Shown here one piece after another: positions 17,893 through 26,581 of a stretch of DNA of 64,000 nt. Made by a program: the position numbers and the translations under genes. Each line of letters begins with the position of its first letter. Position 1 is the first letter of the stretch. Below the pieces are notes generated by a model. The model did not search any database and was not told the origin of the DNA. It saw only the letters and a list, made by a program, of their open reading frames with translations. The DNA comes from CBDCHC01 sp965217075 (GTDB lineage Bacteria > Pseudomonadota > Gammaproteobacteria > PS1 > Pseudothioglobaceae): assembly GCA_965217075.1 (NCBI GenBank), contig CBDCHC010000001.1:138554-202553 (forward strand). The letters run 5' to 3'.

Positions 17893-18544
17893 ATATATAA
17901 AAATTATTAAAAACGGCCTATGGACTAATAATCAAGTTTTAGTAGCTTTGCTTGGTCTTTGTCCTTTACTTGCTGTAAGCAGTAGCGCAATAAATGCTTT
18001 TGCTCTTGGGGCAGCAACAATATTTGTTTTAACATTTTCTAATTTAATTATTGCTATTTTTAAAAATACTATTAGAGATGAAGTCCGTATTCCTATTTTT
18101 GTCTTAATTATTGCATCATTTGTAACTATTGTAGAAATTTTAATGCAGGCCTTTATGTATGATTTATACTTAATCCTTGGTATTTTTGTGCCTCTTATTG
18201 TTACTAATTGTGCTATTTTAGGACGCGCTGAAGCATTTGCTAATAGAAATCCATGGCATAAAGCTGCACTTGATGGTTTTAGTATGGGGCTTGGTTTTGC
18301 TATAATTATCACTATAATAGGTATGGTGCGTGAAATTATTGGCTCTGGCACCCTTTTTAGCCAAAGTGAATTATTATTTGGCATTGATTTTAGTATTAAT
18401 CTTTATAATAAAGGCACTATTTTAATGATACTGCCACCTGGTGCATTTATAATACTTGGACTGTTAATAGCGACTAAAAATTTAATTGATATAAAAATAT
18501 CTAATAAAAAAGCAATTAATCAAATTAGTCTACAGGTTAAATAA
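17885..18544 (+). CDS. rnfE: Ion-translocating oxidoreductase complex subunit E
   Basis: 219-residue integral membrane subunit of the Rnf/Rsx complex, which couples ferredoxin-NAD electron transfer to ion movement or reduces SoxR. About six helices; family landmarks GLCPLLAVSSSAINA, RIPIFVLIIASFVTI, FVPLIVTNCAILGRAEAFA and ALDGFSMGLGF. The Cys in VTNCAILGRA belongs to the membrane Fe-S/ion path region of RnfA/E. No other rnf genes are in the window, so the gene is separated from rnfABCDG. Confidence 0.95.
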   Translation: MSEYIKIIKNGLWTNNQVLVALLGLCPLLAVSSSAINAFALGAATIFVLTFSNLIIAIFKNTIRDEVRIPIFVLIIASFVTIVEILMQAFMYDLYLILGIFVPLIVTNCAILGRAEAFANRNPWHKAALDGFSMGLGFAIIITIIGMVREIIGSGTLFSQSELLFGIDFSINLYNKGTILMILPPGAFIILGLLIATKNLIDIKISNKKAINQISLQVK

Positions 18545-19320
18545 TGCAACAATATATACAACAAAATATTATTGACATTAAATACCTATTAAGTTTTGTC
18601 TTACAAAAATCTATAGCCTGGATTTATAGCAATATAAACTATAAATTAAGTACAGATGAAGAAAAAAAACTACTAAAATTAATCAAACAAAGGTTATCTG
18701 GCATACCTCTTGCATACATAACTAATAATCAGCCTTTTTATCATCTTGATTTTATTGTTGATAATAATGTTTTAATTCCACGTCCTGAAACTGAAAATAT
18801 AATTGATATTATTAAAGGGTTAAATTGTCGTAATATTAAAATGTTAGATCTTGGAACTGGCAGTGGTATTATAGCAATTACACTAAAACATCTGTTACCT
18901 AAGTTAATAGTAACAGCAACTGATATTAGTGAACAAGCCTTAAATATTGCTAAAAAAAATGCCAAAAGACACCAGGTTAAAATAAATTTTATTAGGAGTG
19001 ATTGGTTTGTAAATTTGGCTAAAGATTCTAAATTTGATTTAATAATTACTAATCCACCATATATCAAAGAAAACGATAAACATCTAAAAAATTTATCCGA
19101 TCCTAAACAAGCCCTTGTAGCTAATGATAATGGCTTGTCTGCTATTAAAAAAATTATAAAAGATTCGCCAAATTTTTTAAATAAAAACGGCTATTTACTT
19201 ATAGAACATGGCTATAATCAGCAAAAAAAAATTCTAAACTTATTAACAGATTTTAAACAGGTAAAAACCTTCAATGACTTAAATAATCAGCATCGTAATA
19301 TCTTAGCTAAAATATGTTAA
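18544..19320 (+). CDS. prmC: Peptide chain release factor N(5)-glutamine methyltransferase
   Basis: Methylates the GGQ glutamine of release factors 1 and 2. The 258-residue product has the helical N-terminal domain with RLSGIPLAYITNNQPFYHLDF, VLIPRPETE, the SAM loop LDLGTGSGIIAI (about residues 101-112) and the catalytic NPPYI (about residue 173). It starts on the rnfE stop (TAATG) and overlaps the TatD-like gene by 7 bp. Confidence 0.95.
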   Translation: MQQYIQQNIIDIKYLLSFVLQKSIAWIYSNINYKLSTDEEKKLLKLIKQRLSGIPLAYITNNQPFYHLDFIVDNNVLIPRPETENIIDIIKGLNCRNIKMLDLGTGSGIIAITLKHLLPKLIVTATDISEQALNIAKKNAKRHQVKINFIRSDWFVNLAKDSKFDLIITNPPYIKENDKHLKNLSDPKQALVANDNGLSAIKKIIKDSPNFLNKNGYLLIEHGYNQQKKILNLLTDFKQVKTFNDLNNQHRNILAKIC

Positions 19321-19970
19321 ATTCCCATATTCATCTTGATTTTAATAATGATGTTGATTGTAATGGTATTGTGCCAAGCATTGGCAAGCAAAATTGGCAT
19401 AAAGTTGCTAAATATAAAAATTTTGCTTTAGGAATTCATCCTTATTTTGTTGAAAATCATAATGCTGATGATGTCTCTATTTTAGAAAATAATATTAAAA
19501 AATTAAATCCTATTGCTATTGGTGAAATTGGGCTTGATTTTGCTAAAAACATTAACAAAGAATTACAAGTGAATTATTTTATTAAACAACTTGATTTAGC
19601 AAAAAAATACAAATTACCAGTAATAGTGCATGCTGTTAAAAGTTATGATGAAGTTTGTAACATTTTAAAACAATATAATTTAAAAACACAGATTCATGCC
19701 TTTAATGGCAGCGTAATTCAAGGTCAAAAACTTTTATCAACTAACTGTTATTTAAGTTTTGGTTTATATAAAAAATCAATTAAATTACAGCAATTTATTA
19801 AAGATATGCCAAATGATAAAATTTTAATTGAAACTGATGAACAAAAAAATAATATGTTAAAATTTGTTATAGCAGAAATATCAAAATTAAAAAACACAGC
19901 CGAACAAGAAATAATTAAAATATGTATTAATAATATTAATTCTCTTTTTAATCTAAAAAAATTAAACTAA
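19314..19970 (+). CDS. TatD-family metal-dependent hydrolase (short)
   Basis: 218 residues. Metal-ligand motifs of the amidohydrolase fold are visible: NSHIHLDF at the start, ALGIHPYF, AIGEIGLDF (about residue 68), VIVHAVKSYDEV, IHAFNG and ILIETDEQ. TatD proteins are 3'-5' exonucleases or deoxyribonucleases. This copy is shorter than the usual 255-265 residues, mainly in the C-terminal region, and could be a divergent paralogue such as YjjV. It overlaps prmC by 7 bp. Confidence 0.82.
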   Translation: MLNSHIHLDFNNDVDCNGIVPSIGKQNWHKVAKYKNFALGIHPYFVENHNADDVSILENNIKKLNPIAIGEIGLDFAKNINKELQVNYFIKQLDLAKKYKLPVIVHAVKSYDEVCNILKQYNLKTQIHAFNGSVIQGQKLLSTNCYLSFGLYKKSIKLQQFIKDMPNDKILIETDEQKNNMLKFVIAEISKLKNTAEQEIIKICINNINSLFNLKKLN

Positions 19971-20011
19971 GCTTTATGTTTCAACAATTAATAATAAATA
20001 AATTATAATAT

Positions 20012-20722
20012 ATGTCAAGTTGTGCGCGTACTGAAATTTTAATTGGCAAAAAAGGGTTATTTAAATTAGCATCCGCACATGTGCTTATTGCAGGAATAGG
20101 TGGTGTTGGTAGTATTTGCGCTGAAAGCTTAGCGCGTGCTGGAGTTGGTGAAATTAGTATTATTGATTTTGATACAATTGAATTAAGCAATATAAACCGT
20201 CAAATTATTGCCCTACATTCAACTCTTAAAAAATTAAAAACTGATGTATTAAAACAAAGATTATTAGATATTAACCCAAATTGCATAATAAATACTAAAA
20301 ATTTATTTATTGATGAAAATGAAGCAACAAATATTGCTAATAGTGATATAAATTTTATAGCTGATTGCATAGATACCATAAGCAGTAAAAGTATTTTGAT
20401 TTATCATTGTTTGCAAAGAAAAAAATATATAATATCAAGTATGGGGGCTGGTGGAAAATTAGATGCTAGTAAAATTATTATTGATAAAATGAGTAAAACT
20501 ATAAATTGTTCTTTAGCAAAAGTAATGCGTAAAAAATTAAGAAGTATGAAAGTATCTCTTAATTTTCCAGTAATATATTCATATGAACTATCAAAATCAA
20601 CTTTACTATGTATGAATGAACAAAATGAAGCTATTATAACTAAGGGCACTATTTCTTATATGCCAAATATTTTTGGTTTAATGATGGCAAGTCATATAAT
20701 TAATAAAATTTTAAAACTATGA
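20012..20722 (+). CDS. tcdA: tRNA threonylcarbamoyladenosine dehydratase
   Basis: E1-like ThiF-fold enzyme that converts t6A37 of tRNA to its cyclic form. 236 residues: nucleotide loop VLIAGIGGVGSICAESLARAG (about residues 25-45), SIIDFDTIELSNINRQ and the DCIDT region. The C-terminal basic region around KVMRKKLRS is normal for the family. ATP-dependent adenylation is inferred from the fold. It is followed by glmU with a 4-bp overlap; about 40 bp separate it from tatD. Confidence 0.9.
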   Translation: MSSCARTEILIGKKGLFKLASAHVLIAGIGGVGSICAESLARAGVGEISIIDFDTIELSNINRQIIALHSTLKKLKTDVLKQRLLDINPNCIINTKNLFIDENEATNIANSDINFIADCIDTISSKSILIYHCLQRKKYIISSMGAGGKLDASKIIIDKMSKTINCSLAKVMRKKLRSMKVSLNFPVIYSYELSKSTLLCMNEQNEAIITKGTISYMPNIFGLMMASHIINKILKL

Positions 20723-22044
20723 ATAATATACAAATAATAATTTTAGCAGCTGGTAAAGGCTCACGCATGAAGTCTAAAAAAACAAAGGTATTGCATGAAT
20801 TAGCAGGAAAAACCCTATTACAAATGGTCTTTAATACTGCTAAAAAAATCACAAATAATATTACAATAGTTCATAATGATGATGCCAAAGATATAAAAAA
20901 TAGCTTAAATGGTAGTAATATAACATGGATACTACAATCACAGCAATTAGGCACGGCAAATGCTATTTATGAAAGCCTTAAAGTTATTGATAAAAATAAA
21001 ATTTGTATCATTTTGTATGCCGATGTACCTCTTATAAGCACACAAACTATTAAAAAATTAACTGCGGATTTTACTATTTTAACTACAATAGTTGAAAATC
21101 CAGCTCAATACGGTAGAATTGTTCGTTATGATAATAAGGTAAGAAAGATTATAGAACATAAAGATGCAAATGACGATGAACTTAAAATAACAGAAATAAA
21201 TACAGGTATTATTGCAGTGCGAGGTGATATACTACATAAATATATTCCTCATATTAATAATAATAATAAACAACAAGAGTATTATCTAACTGATATTGTT
21301 GGTATGGCAGTTAAAGATGGTATTGATATTTGCACTACAAACCCTATTAATAAGATAGAAGTATTAGGCGTTAACGATAAACTACAATTAACGAATTTAA
21401 CCAAAAAATATCAGCTAATGTTAGCGGAAAATTACCTTAAAAAAGGTCTTTATATTATTGATAAATATCGTTTTGATTGTAGAGGAGAAATAATATTTGA
21501 TAACGACTGTATTATAGATATTAATGTTATATTTATTGGTAACAATAAATTAGGTAGTAATGTCAGTATAGGAGCTAATTGTATTATTGAAAATAGTGTT
21601 ATAGGTGATAATAGCAAAGTACTACCTAATTCTATAATTACTAATACAAATATAAAAAATAATGTAGGTATAGGTCCTTTTGCTCATATTCGCCCACAAA
21701 CTACAATTGGCAATAATAGTCGTATTGGTAATTTTGTTGAAATAAAAAAATCAATTATAAAAAGTGAAACTAAAATAAGTCATTTAAGTTATATTGGTGA
21801 TAGCGTAATTGGCACAAAAGTTAACATTGGTGCTGGAGTTATAACTTGTAATTATGATGGTAAAAATAAATATCAAACATTCATAGCCAATAATGCTTTT
21901 ATTGGCTCTAATGCCGCCTTAATTGCTCCAGTTAAAATCGGCAAAAATACTATAATCGGCGCTGGCTCTGTAATTAGTAAAAATGTAGCTGACAACACAC
22001 TCGCAGTTACTCGTGCTAAACAAAAAAATATTGTAAAAAAATAA
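20719..22044 (+). CDS. glmU: Bifunctional GlmU acetyltransferase/uridylyltransferase
   Basis: Makes UDP-GlcNAc for peptidoglycan and LPS. The 441-residue product has an N-terminal uridylyltransferase domain (ILAAGKGSRMKSKKTKVLH; LQSQQLGTANAI; YADVPLI) and a C-terminal left-handed beta-helix of hexapeptide repeats from about residue 255, with IGPFAHIRPQT, NFVEIKKS, GAGVITCNYDGKNK and FIGSNAALIAPV. It is slightly shorter than the E. coli protein (456) but complete in motifs. Confidence 0.97.
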   Translation: MNNIQIIILAAGKGSRMKSKKTKVLHELAGKTLLQMVFNTAKKITNNITIVHNDDAKDIKNSLNGSNITWILQSQQLGTANAIYESLKVIDKNKICIILYADVPLISTQTIKKLTADFTILTTIVENPAQYGRIVRYDNKVRKIIEHKDANDDELKITEINTGIIAVRGDILHKYIPHINNNNKQQEYYLTDIVGMAVKDGIDICTTNPINKIEVLGVNDKLQLTNLTKKYQLMLAENYLKKGLYIIDKYRFDCRGEIIFDNDCIIDINVIFIGNNKLGSNVSIGANCIIENSVIGDNSKVLPNSIITNTNIKNNVGIGPFAHIRPQTTIGNNSRIGNFVEIKKSIIKSETKISHLSYIGDSVIGTKVNIGAGVITCNYDGKNKYQTFIANNAFIGSNAALIAPVKIGKNTIIGAGSVISKNVADNTLAVTRAKQKNIVKK

Positions 22045-22053
22045 GGAACTTTT

Positions 22054-22356
22054 ATGAGTACAAAACAACATTTAATAATTAAACTACAGCAAAAATTTAA
22101 CCTATCTTATTTAGAAGTTATTAATGAATCACATAATCACGCAGGTAGTGCTACTTCATCACATTTTAAGATTATAGTAGTTAGTGATGATTTTGATGAT
22201 AAGACTTTATTACAAAGACACAGAGCAATTAATAATTTATTTAAAGATGAATTACAATATATTCATGCTCTATCAATACATACTTATACCGCTACTGAAT
22301 GGCAACAAAAAAAATCAGCTCCGACTTCTCCTCAATGCGCTGGAAAGAACAAATAG
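22054..22356 (+). CDS. bolA: BolA-family protein
   Basis: 100 residues. BolA proteins pair with monothiol glutaredoxins in Fe-S handling and affect cell shape and stress responses. Class-specific motifs are ESHNHAGSATSSHFKIIVVSDDF, LLQRHRAINNLF and HALSIHTYTATEW; the HAGS and HALS histidines are likely Fe-S or glutaredoxin ligands. An AAGGAAC-like ribosome site precedes the ATG. Its last base of the stop is the first base of the GTG start of mltD. Confidence 0.92.
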   Translation: MSTKQHLIIKLQQKFNLSYLEVINESHNHAGSATSSHFKIIVVSDDFDDKTLLQRHRAINNLFKDELQYIHALSIHTYTATEWQQKKSAPTSPQCAGKNK

Positions 22357-24005
22357 TGTTAAAATTTTTTATATCTTTATTATTAATATTAAGCGTTAGT
22401 TGTCATCAACCACAAATTAAAACTAAAGCCAAAACTAAGACTACAATAGATATAGTTAAGCCTGAGAAAGATATTAATATAGTAAAAAAAAATATAACTA
22501 ATAAAAATATTAGTGTTATAAAAAGGGTAAATAATGATATTCGCCCTATTAATTATTTTCTTTATAAAAATCGCAAAGACTTAACTAAAATAATTAAAAA
22601 AACTGCAGTAAATGACAATATATGGCAATTAATTGCTGCTAATTACAGCCTAACTGGTTATAATAAATTTAAATACCTAAAATGGCATATAAAATGGTTT
22701 GTAGATAACCCTGATTATCTAACACGAGTAACTAAAAGAGCAACGCCATATTTATATTTAATATTTGATTTAGTTAAAAAAAATAATATTCCCTATGAAA
22801 TAGCACTACTGCCTATTGTTGAATCAGCATTTGATCCATTTGCTCATTCATATGGTAGTGCTGCTGGTTTGTGGCAATTTATTCCATCTACAGCTAAATT
22901 ATATGGTTTACAGCAAAATTTTTGGATAGATGAAAGACGAGATATAATTAAATCTACTAAAGCCGCTATTAAGTATTTAAAAAATTTAAATAAATTGTTT
23001 AAAGGCGATTGGTTGCTGGCGATTGCTGCTTATAACTCTGGACCTGGTAGAGTGCAAAAAGCTATCAAAAAAAATAAAAAATTAGGCAAGGCAACAGATT
23101 TTTGGCACCTAAATTTACCAGTGGAAACTATGGGTTATGTGCCCAGACTACTTGCTGTTGCTGAGTTAATAAAATATCCGCATTTGTACTACCAAACTAT
23201 TACAAAAATTAATAATAAAAAAATAGTAAATAGTGTTACTCTTGATTCTCAATTAGATTTAGCATTAATAGTTAAATGGAGTACTTTAAATATTGATGAA
23301 ATTTATAAGCTAAATCCTGCCTTAAATAAGTGGGCTACCCCTTATGGCATATATAATTTATTATTACCTGTTAAAAATATCACAAGATTTAAATACAATT
23401 TATTAACTTACCCAAAAAATAATAGAGTAAAGTGGCTAAGGCATAAAATTATAGCAGGTGATAGCATTATTAAATTAGCAAAAAAATATAATATCTCTGT
23501 CAATCTTATAAAAAAAATAAATAAATTAGCTGCTAATAAAATTATTTTAGGTAAATATTTAATTATTCCTGTTGCTCTTAAACAAAATATTTATTATCAT
23601 GCACAACAAAAATCACCTAATAAAAAATACAATACCAAGATAACATATGTTGTTAAAAAAGACGACACATTATGGGCTATTGCTAAAAAATATCAAACAT
23701 CTGTTAATAACCTAGTTAGATGGAATAAATTATCTTCAAAAACTAAAATTAATATTGGTGATAAATTTATTATTTGGCAACAAAATAAATTAAAGACAGA
23801 GGAGTTGTTAATTAGAACTAAAATACAATCATTTAAGATCAAAAAAATATCTTATACTATAAAAGATGGAGATAACTTATCATCTATTGCTAATAAATTT
23901 AATACAAGTAGTGAAAATTTAATAAAATTAAACAATATAGATATAAAAAAAGTCCTTAAAATTGGAGAAAAAATACAAATACAAATATATTATGGCAATA
24001 AATAA
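22356..24005 (+). CDS. mltD: Membrane-bound lytic murein transglycosylase D (SLT + LysM)
   Basis: Cleaves peptidoglycan glycan strands. I choose the GTG at 22356, sharing one base with the bolA stop, because it opens a lipoprotein signal (LKFFISLLLILSVSC-HQ); a start further upstream would precede the signal peptide. The SLT domain carries ALLPIVESAFDPFAHS (catalytic Glu), AAGLWQFIPSTAKLYGL, DERRDI and AIAAYNSGPGRV. Three LysM repeats follow: one degenerate (GDSIIKLAKKYNIS), then VVKKDDTLWAIAKKY and IKDGDNLSSIANKF. Length about 549 residues. Confidence 0.93.
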   Translation: MLKFFISLLLILSVSCHQPQIKTKAKTKTTIDIVKPEKDINIVKKNITNKNISVIKRVNNDIRPINYFLYKNRKDLTKIIKKTAVNDNIWQLIAANYSLTGYNKFKYLKWHIKWFVDNPDYLTRVTKRATPYLYLIFDLVKKNNIPYEIALLPIVESAFDPFAHSYGSAAGLWQFIPSTAKLYGLQQNFWIDERRDIIKSTKAAIKYLKNLNKLFKGDWLLAIAAYNSGPGRVQKAIKKNKKLGKATDFWHLNLPVETMGYVPRLLAVAELIKYPHLYYQTITKINNKKIVNSVTLDSQLDLALIVKWSTLNIDEIYKLNPALNKWATPYGIYNLLLPVKNITRFKYNLLTYPKNNRVKWLRHKIIAGDSIIKLAKKYNISVNLIKKINKLAANKIILGKYLIIPVALKQNIYYHAQQKSPNKKYNTKITYVVKKDDTLWAIAKKYQTSVNNLVRWNKLSSKTKINIGDKFIIWQQNKLKTEELLIRTKIQSFKIKKISYTIKDGDNLSSIANKFNTSSENLIKLNNIDIKKVLKIGEKIQIQIYYGNK

Positions 24006-24655
24006 TGAATAACCTACCTATTATAAAAATTAGCTTAGCAGCTTTAGTTATATTGCTAAATAATTATAAAAAAATAATTACAATATCTATTATACCAATA
24101 TTAATGACGCTACCTATGTTAGCTACATTAAGCACTATATTGCAAGATTTTATTCCTAATCAAACTACCATCTCTGAGATAAATGTATCAAATATATTTA
24201 TCTTATATGTTGTGTTGTTTATTTATGGATTTTCAGCACTACATATAAATCTTTATAGATTGTTAATTTATGGTAATAATAGTATTTTTAATTTTTCTAT
24301 AATACCCTTTACTATAGTTATTAAATTTATTGCTATTTATATATTAATATCTATTATGACTTTAGCGCCAATAGTTCTGCAATTAAGCATACTACAGCCA
24401 TTTATATTTATACTTATAGCGCATTTTATGTTAAATCTAGTACTAATAGCATTAGATAAAAAACTAACTATAAAACTAAATTTTATTCAACGAGTTAATA
24501 TAGCTATTTTACAATTTATCATTCCAATGTTTATTTTACTAATAGTCTCTTTAACCAATATTACTGCCTTAATTATCATAGCTAAAATTATTTTAATGTA
24601 TTGGTCAGCTGTAAATCTTACTATAATTTTTACTAGAATATATCCACAAAACTAA
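24005..24655 (+). CDS. Multispanning membrane protein, unknown
   Basis: 216 residues with about six hydrophobic helices (near residues 8-45, 66-85, 100-125, 128-150 and 170-210) and almost no charged residues. The start overlaps the mltD stop (TAATG), so it is the last gene of the plus-strand run. I do not recognise a family. A weak palindrome after the stop (24660-24677) may end transcription. Confidence 0.6.
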   Translation: MNNLPIIKISLAALVILLNNYKKIITISIIPILMTLPMLATLSTILQDFIPNQTTISEINVSNIFILYVVLFIYGFSALHINLYRLLIYGNNSIFNFSIIPFTIVIKFIAIYILISIMTLAPIVLQLSILQPFIFILIAHFMLNLVLIALDKKLTIKLNFIQRVNIAILQFIIPMFILLIVSLTNITALIIIAKIILMYWSAVNLTIIFTRIYPQN

Positions 24656-24659
24656 CAAC

Positions 24660-24677
24660 TTAATTACTGGTAATTAA
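24660..24677. terminator. Weak bidirectional stem-loop between convergent genes
   Basis: TTAATTAC-TG-GTAATTAA is a near-perfect palindrome, stem 7-8 bp, in the short gap between the ends of the 24005 membrane gene (+) and the anti-sigma gene (-); its right end overlaps the latter's stop by 4 bases. The stem is AT-rich and the T tract is poor, so a terminator role is uncertain. Confidence 0.35.
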
Positions 24678-25234
24678 ATATATTTACTATAAGACACTCT
24701 AGTTGGTACAATAAATTTATGTTGTTTTTCAATTGAAATTATCATCTGTGTATCTTTAAACTTATCAGTTGTACTTGCACTAAGGATAATACTCTTGCTC
24801 CCTTGCTCTGGCAACATAGCTATTAATTGAAATTTATTATCTTTTTTAAGCCACAATACACATACTTCATCTACTGCAATTTTTGGCGGCTTAACAGCTG
24901 TTATTGATAATTTATTATTATATAAAGCAATATCCCAGCCAGTATCATAACTACTTGCTATAATAGTATTGCTACTTATATTAAAAGTTGTAAGCAATGG
25001 TGCTATTAATATTAAAATAAATAATTTATAAATTTTTATATATTTATTTAGTTTATTTTTCCATATTTGTTTATTAATTTTCCTCCATACAACCTTAGCC
25101 TCATCTTTATTAATTGGTGCTATAATATTTAATATAGTTAATTTTTCATTATAACTTTTTACTTGTTTATGCTGTTGCTTAGTACTTATTAAGCCTAAAG
25201 CATATTCATAATTATAAATTTCATCTTTATTCAT
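24674..25234 (-). CDS. RskA-like anti-sigma factor
   Basis: 186 residues from the ATG at 25234, which overlaps the sigma-factor stop by 3 bases (ATGA). Residues 1-60 form the sigma-binding part (EYALGLIS near the start), one membrane helix follows at about 76-94 (IYKLFILILIAPLLTTF), then a periplasmic domain of the RskA type: GWDIALYNNKLSITAVKPP, CVLWLKKDNKFQLIAMLPEQG, IISIE. RskA-type proteins hold an ECF sigma factor at the membrane. The reading frame is intact although its partner sigma gene is not. Confidence 0.8.
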   Translation of the reverse strand: MNKDEIYNYEYALGLISTKQQHKQVKSYNEKLTILNIIAPINKDEAKVVWRKINKQIWKNKLNKYIKIYKLFILILIAPLLTTFNISSNTIIASSYDTGWDIALYNNKLSITAVKPPKIAVDEVCVLWLKKDNKFQLIAMLPEQGSKSIILSASTTDKFKDTQMIISIEKQHKFIVPTRVSYSKYI

Positions 25235-25679
25235 AAATAGCCTTCTATACATTTTTTCAATTGTGGTAAAGAGCGTATAATCATAGATTTAATAGTATTA
25301 ACTGGTTTGCCAATAATTACCGCGATTTGTTTATATGTTTGATGCTTAAAATATGCTAAAAATATTATATCTCTAACTTCTATTTTTAATTGCTGTAAGC
25401 AAGCTCTTAGCTCTTTATTTTGTAATTGCTCTAAAATAGAAATTTGCTTATCATTAATAATATTTAAATCAAAATCAACTACAATATCCAATTGTTTTTT
25501 TTGCGTAAATAATCAATGCTATGATTACGAGCAATATTTATCATCCAAGTAAGTGGAGCAGATTTATTACTATTATAATTAGTTAAATTATTATAAATTT
25601 TCATAAATACCTCTTGTAAACATTCTTTGGCAAGCTCTTCATTTCTTAATATACGCAAAATTATGCCATATAGTTGCAT
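25231..25679 (-). pseudogene. ECF sigma factor, frameshifted in a poly(A) run
   Basis: Two frames together make a SigK-like ECF sigma factor. The first (25679-25479) has region 2: NEELAKECLQEVFMKIY and PLTWMINIARNHSIDYLRKK. The second (to 25231) has region 4: LKIEVRDIIFLAYFKHQTYKQIAVIIGKPVNTIKSMI, split here for length. They are joined at eight A's on the coding strand (25495-25502); nine A's would restore RKKKQLDIVVDF. The N-terminus is also damaged: conserved-looking HFKDIYKLSY continues upstream of the ATG without any start codon before a stop. Slippage on the A run could still give some full-length product. Confidence 0.8.
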
Positions 25680-25830
25680 ATATGATAATTTATATATATC
25701 CTTAAAATGCCTAACTTTCTTATGTTACTCTATTTTGTCAAAATAATATTTAAGATTTTTTGTCATAATTGTTTTAAAAATTTAATATATAATAATTGTG
25801 CAATTTTTATTTATAAAATACGTATATTAG

Positions 25831-25854
25831 AATGTAGCTATTATTATCTACATT
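25831..25854 (+). promoter_or_regulatory. Leader stem-loop upstream of bufA
   Basis: AATGTAG (25831-25837) pairs perfectly with CTACATT (25848-25854) around a 10-base loop, followed by a T-rich stretch. It lies 28 bp before the bufA ATG in the divergent gap to the sigma gene, just upstream of the AAGGAG ribosome site. It could be an attenuator or an RNA-stability element of the bufA leader. I could not identify an ECF-type -35/-10 pair with confidence in 25680-25830. Confidence 0.4.
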
Positions 25855-25881
25855 TTATTTTAATTTATTTAAGGAGAAACA

Positions 25882-26124
25882 ATGAACAAAACAATTACCA
25901 CAACTATAGCAATAATTGCATTAGGAGCAACTTTAAGCACTGCAGCTATAGCAGGCAGCAAAGAAAAGTGTTATGGTGTAGTTGAAGCTGGCAAAAATGA
26001 TTGTGCTACTAAAACCTAATCATGCGCTGGCACCTCAAGTGTAGATGGACAAAAAGATGCTTTTATCGCTGTACCAAAAGGTTTATGTGATAAATTATCT
26101 GGCGGTAGTCTTACTATCTCTTAA
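25882..26124 (+). pseudogene. bufA: Bufferin BufA precursor (DUF2282), internal TAA stop
   Basis: The frame opens at ATG 25882 with a strong AAGGAG site and runs through a signal peptide (TLSTAAIAGS, about residues 17-26) into the DUF2282 core: EKCYGVVEAGKNDCATKT, then TAA at 26017-26019, then SCAGTSSVDGQKDAFIAVPK and GLCDKLSGGS to a TAA at 26122. All four conserved Cys (positions 30, 41, 48, 69) are present, two on each side of the stop. BufA is the substrate modified by BufB/BufC to bind copper. A single-base change explains the stop. In the family that position lies just before the HSCAG-type motif. Confidence 0.85.
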
Positions 26125-26130
26125 AATAAA

Positions 26131-26164
26131 TATTGCCTTTAATAATTAGTTGTTAAAGGCAATA
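26131..26164. promoter_or_regulatory. Perfect stem-loop between bufA and the rhodanese gene
   Basis: TATTGCCTTT (26131-26140) and AAAGGCAATA (26155-26164) are exact inverted repeats, and the stem can extend by two A-T pairs, leaving a loop of about 10 bases. There is no T tract on the plus-strand 3' side, so it is a poor intrinsic terminator in that direction. A role in partial termination or in stabilising the bufA transcript over the downstream genes is plausible. Its right arm covers the upstream TTG of the rhodanese frame, which argues for the ATG at 26171. Confidence 0.5.
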
Positions 26165-26170
26165 AAAAAT

Positions 26171-26581
26171 ATGCCAATAATTCTACTATTCTTATTAAGC
26201 TTTAATACTTGGGCAAATTTTTCTACGATTAATGCTACTACATTAAAAACTGCTATAAAAAATAATATAACCGTAATTGATATAAGAAGAGCAGATGAGT
26301 GGGAGCGTTACGGCATTATTCCTAATTCTCATCAGTTAACATTTTTTGATAAAAATGGTAATTACAATGTAGCAAAATGGTTAGCTGAATTTAATAAAAT
26401 TGTAAAAAATAAACAAGATAAATTTGTTTTAGTCTGTGCTCATGCTATACGCACTAAAATTGTAGGTAATTTTTTAACTAATAAATTAAATTATACTAAT
26501 GGGGCTGAATTAGCTGGTGGTATTACAGATGGCTGGATAGCAAAAAAATTTAAAACTATTAAATTAAATAATCAAATATAA
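26171..26581 (+). CDS. Periplasmic rhodanese-like protein
   Basis: 136 residues from ATG 26171 with a signal peptide (MPIILLFLLSFNTWAN). The rhodanese fold shows VIDIRRADEWERYGIIPNS, FVLVCAHAIRTKIVG (active-site loop with Cys and Arg: C-A-H-A-I-R-T) and AELAGGITDGW. It would handle sulfane sulfur or bind thiols in the periplasm; the loop is not the classical CxxGxR, so activity is uncertain. It lies between bufA and bufB and its stop overlaps the bufB start (TAATG). It is intact, unlike most neighbours. Confidence 0.8.
   Translation: MPIILLFLLSFNTWANFSTINATTLKTAIKNNITVIDIRRADEWERYGIIPNSHQLTFFDKNGNYNVAKWLAEFNKIVKNKQDKFVLVCAHAIRTKIVGNFLTNKLNYTNGAELAGGITDGWIAKKFKTIKLNNQI

Noticed and set aside
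25707..25985. Plus-strand frame overlapping the bufA leader
   Set aside because: It is out of frame with bufA, has no ribosome site and an amino-acid content typical of random AT-rich DNA. The real gene is bufA at 25882.
26150..26170. TTG start of the rhodanese gene at 26150
   Set aside because: It lies within the loop and right arm of a perfect stem-loop, while ATG 26171 opens a good signal peptide.
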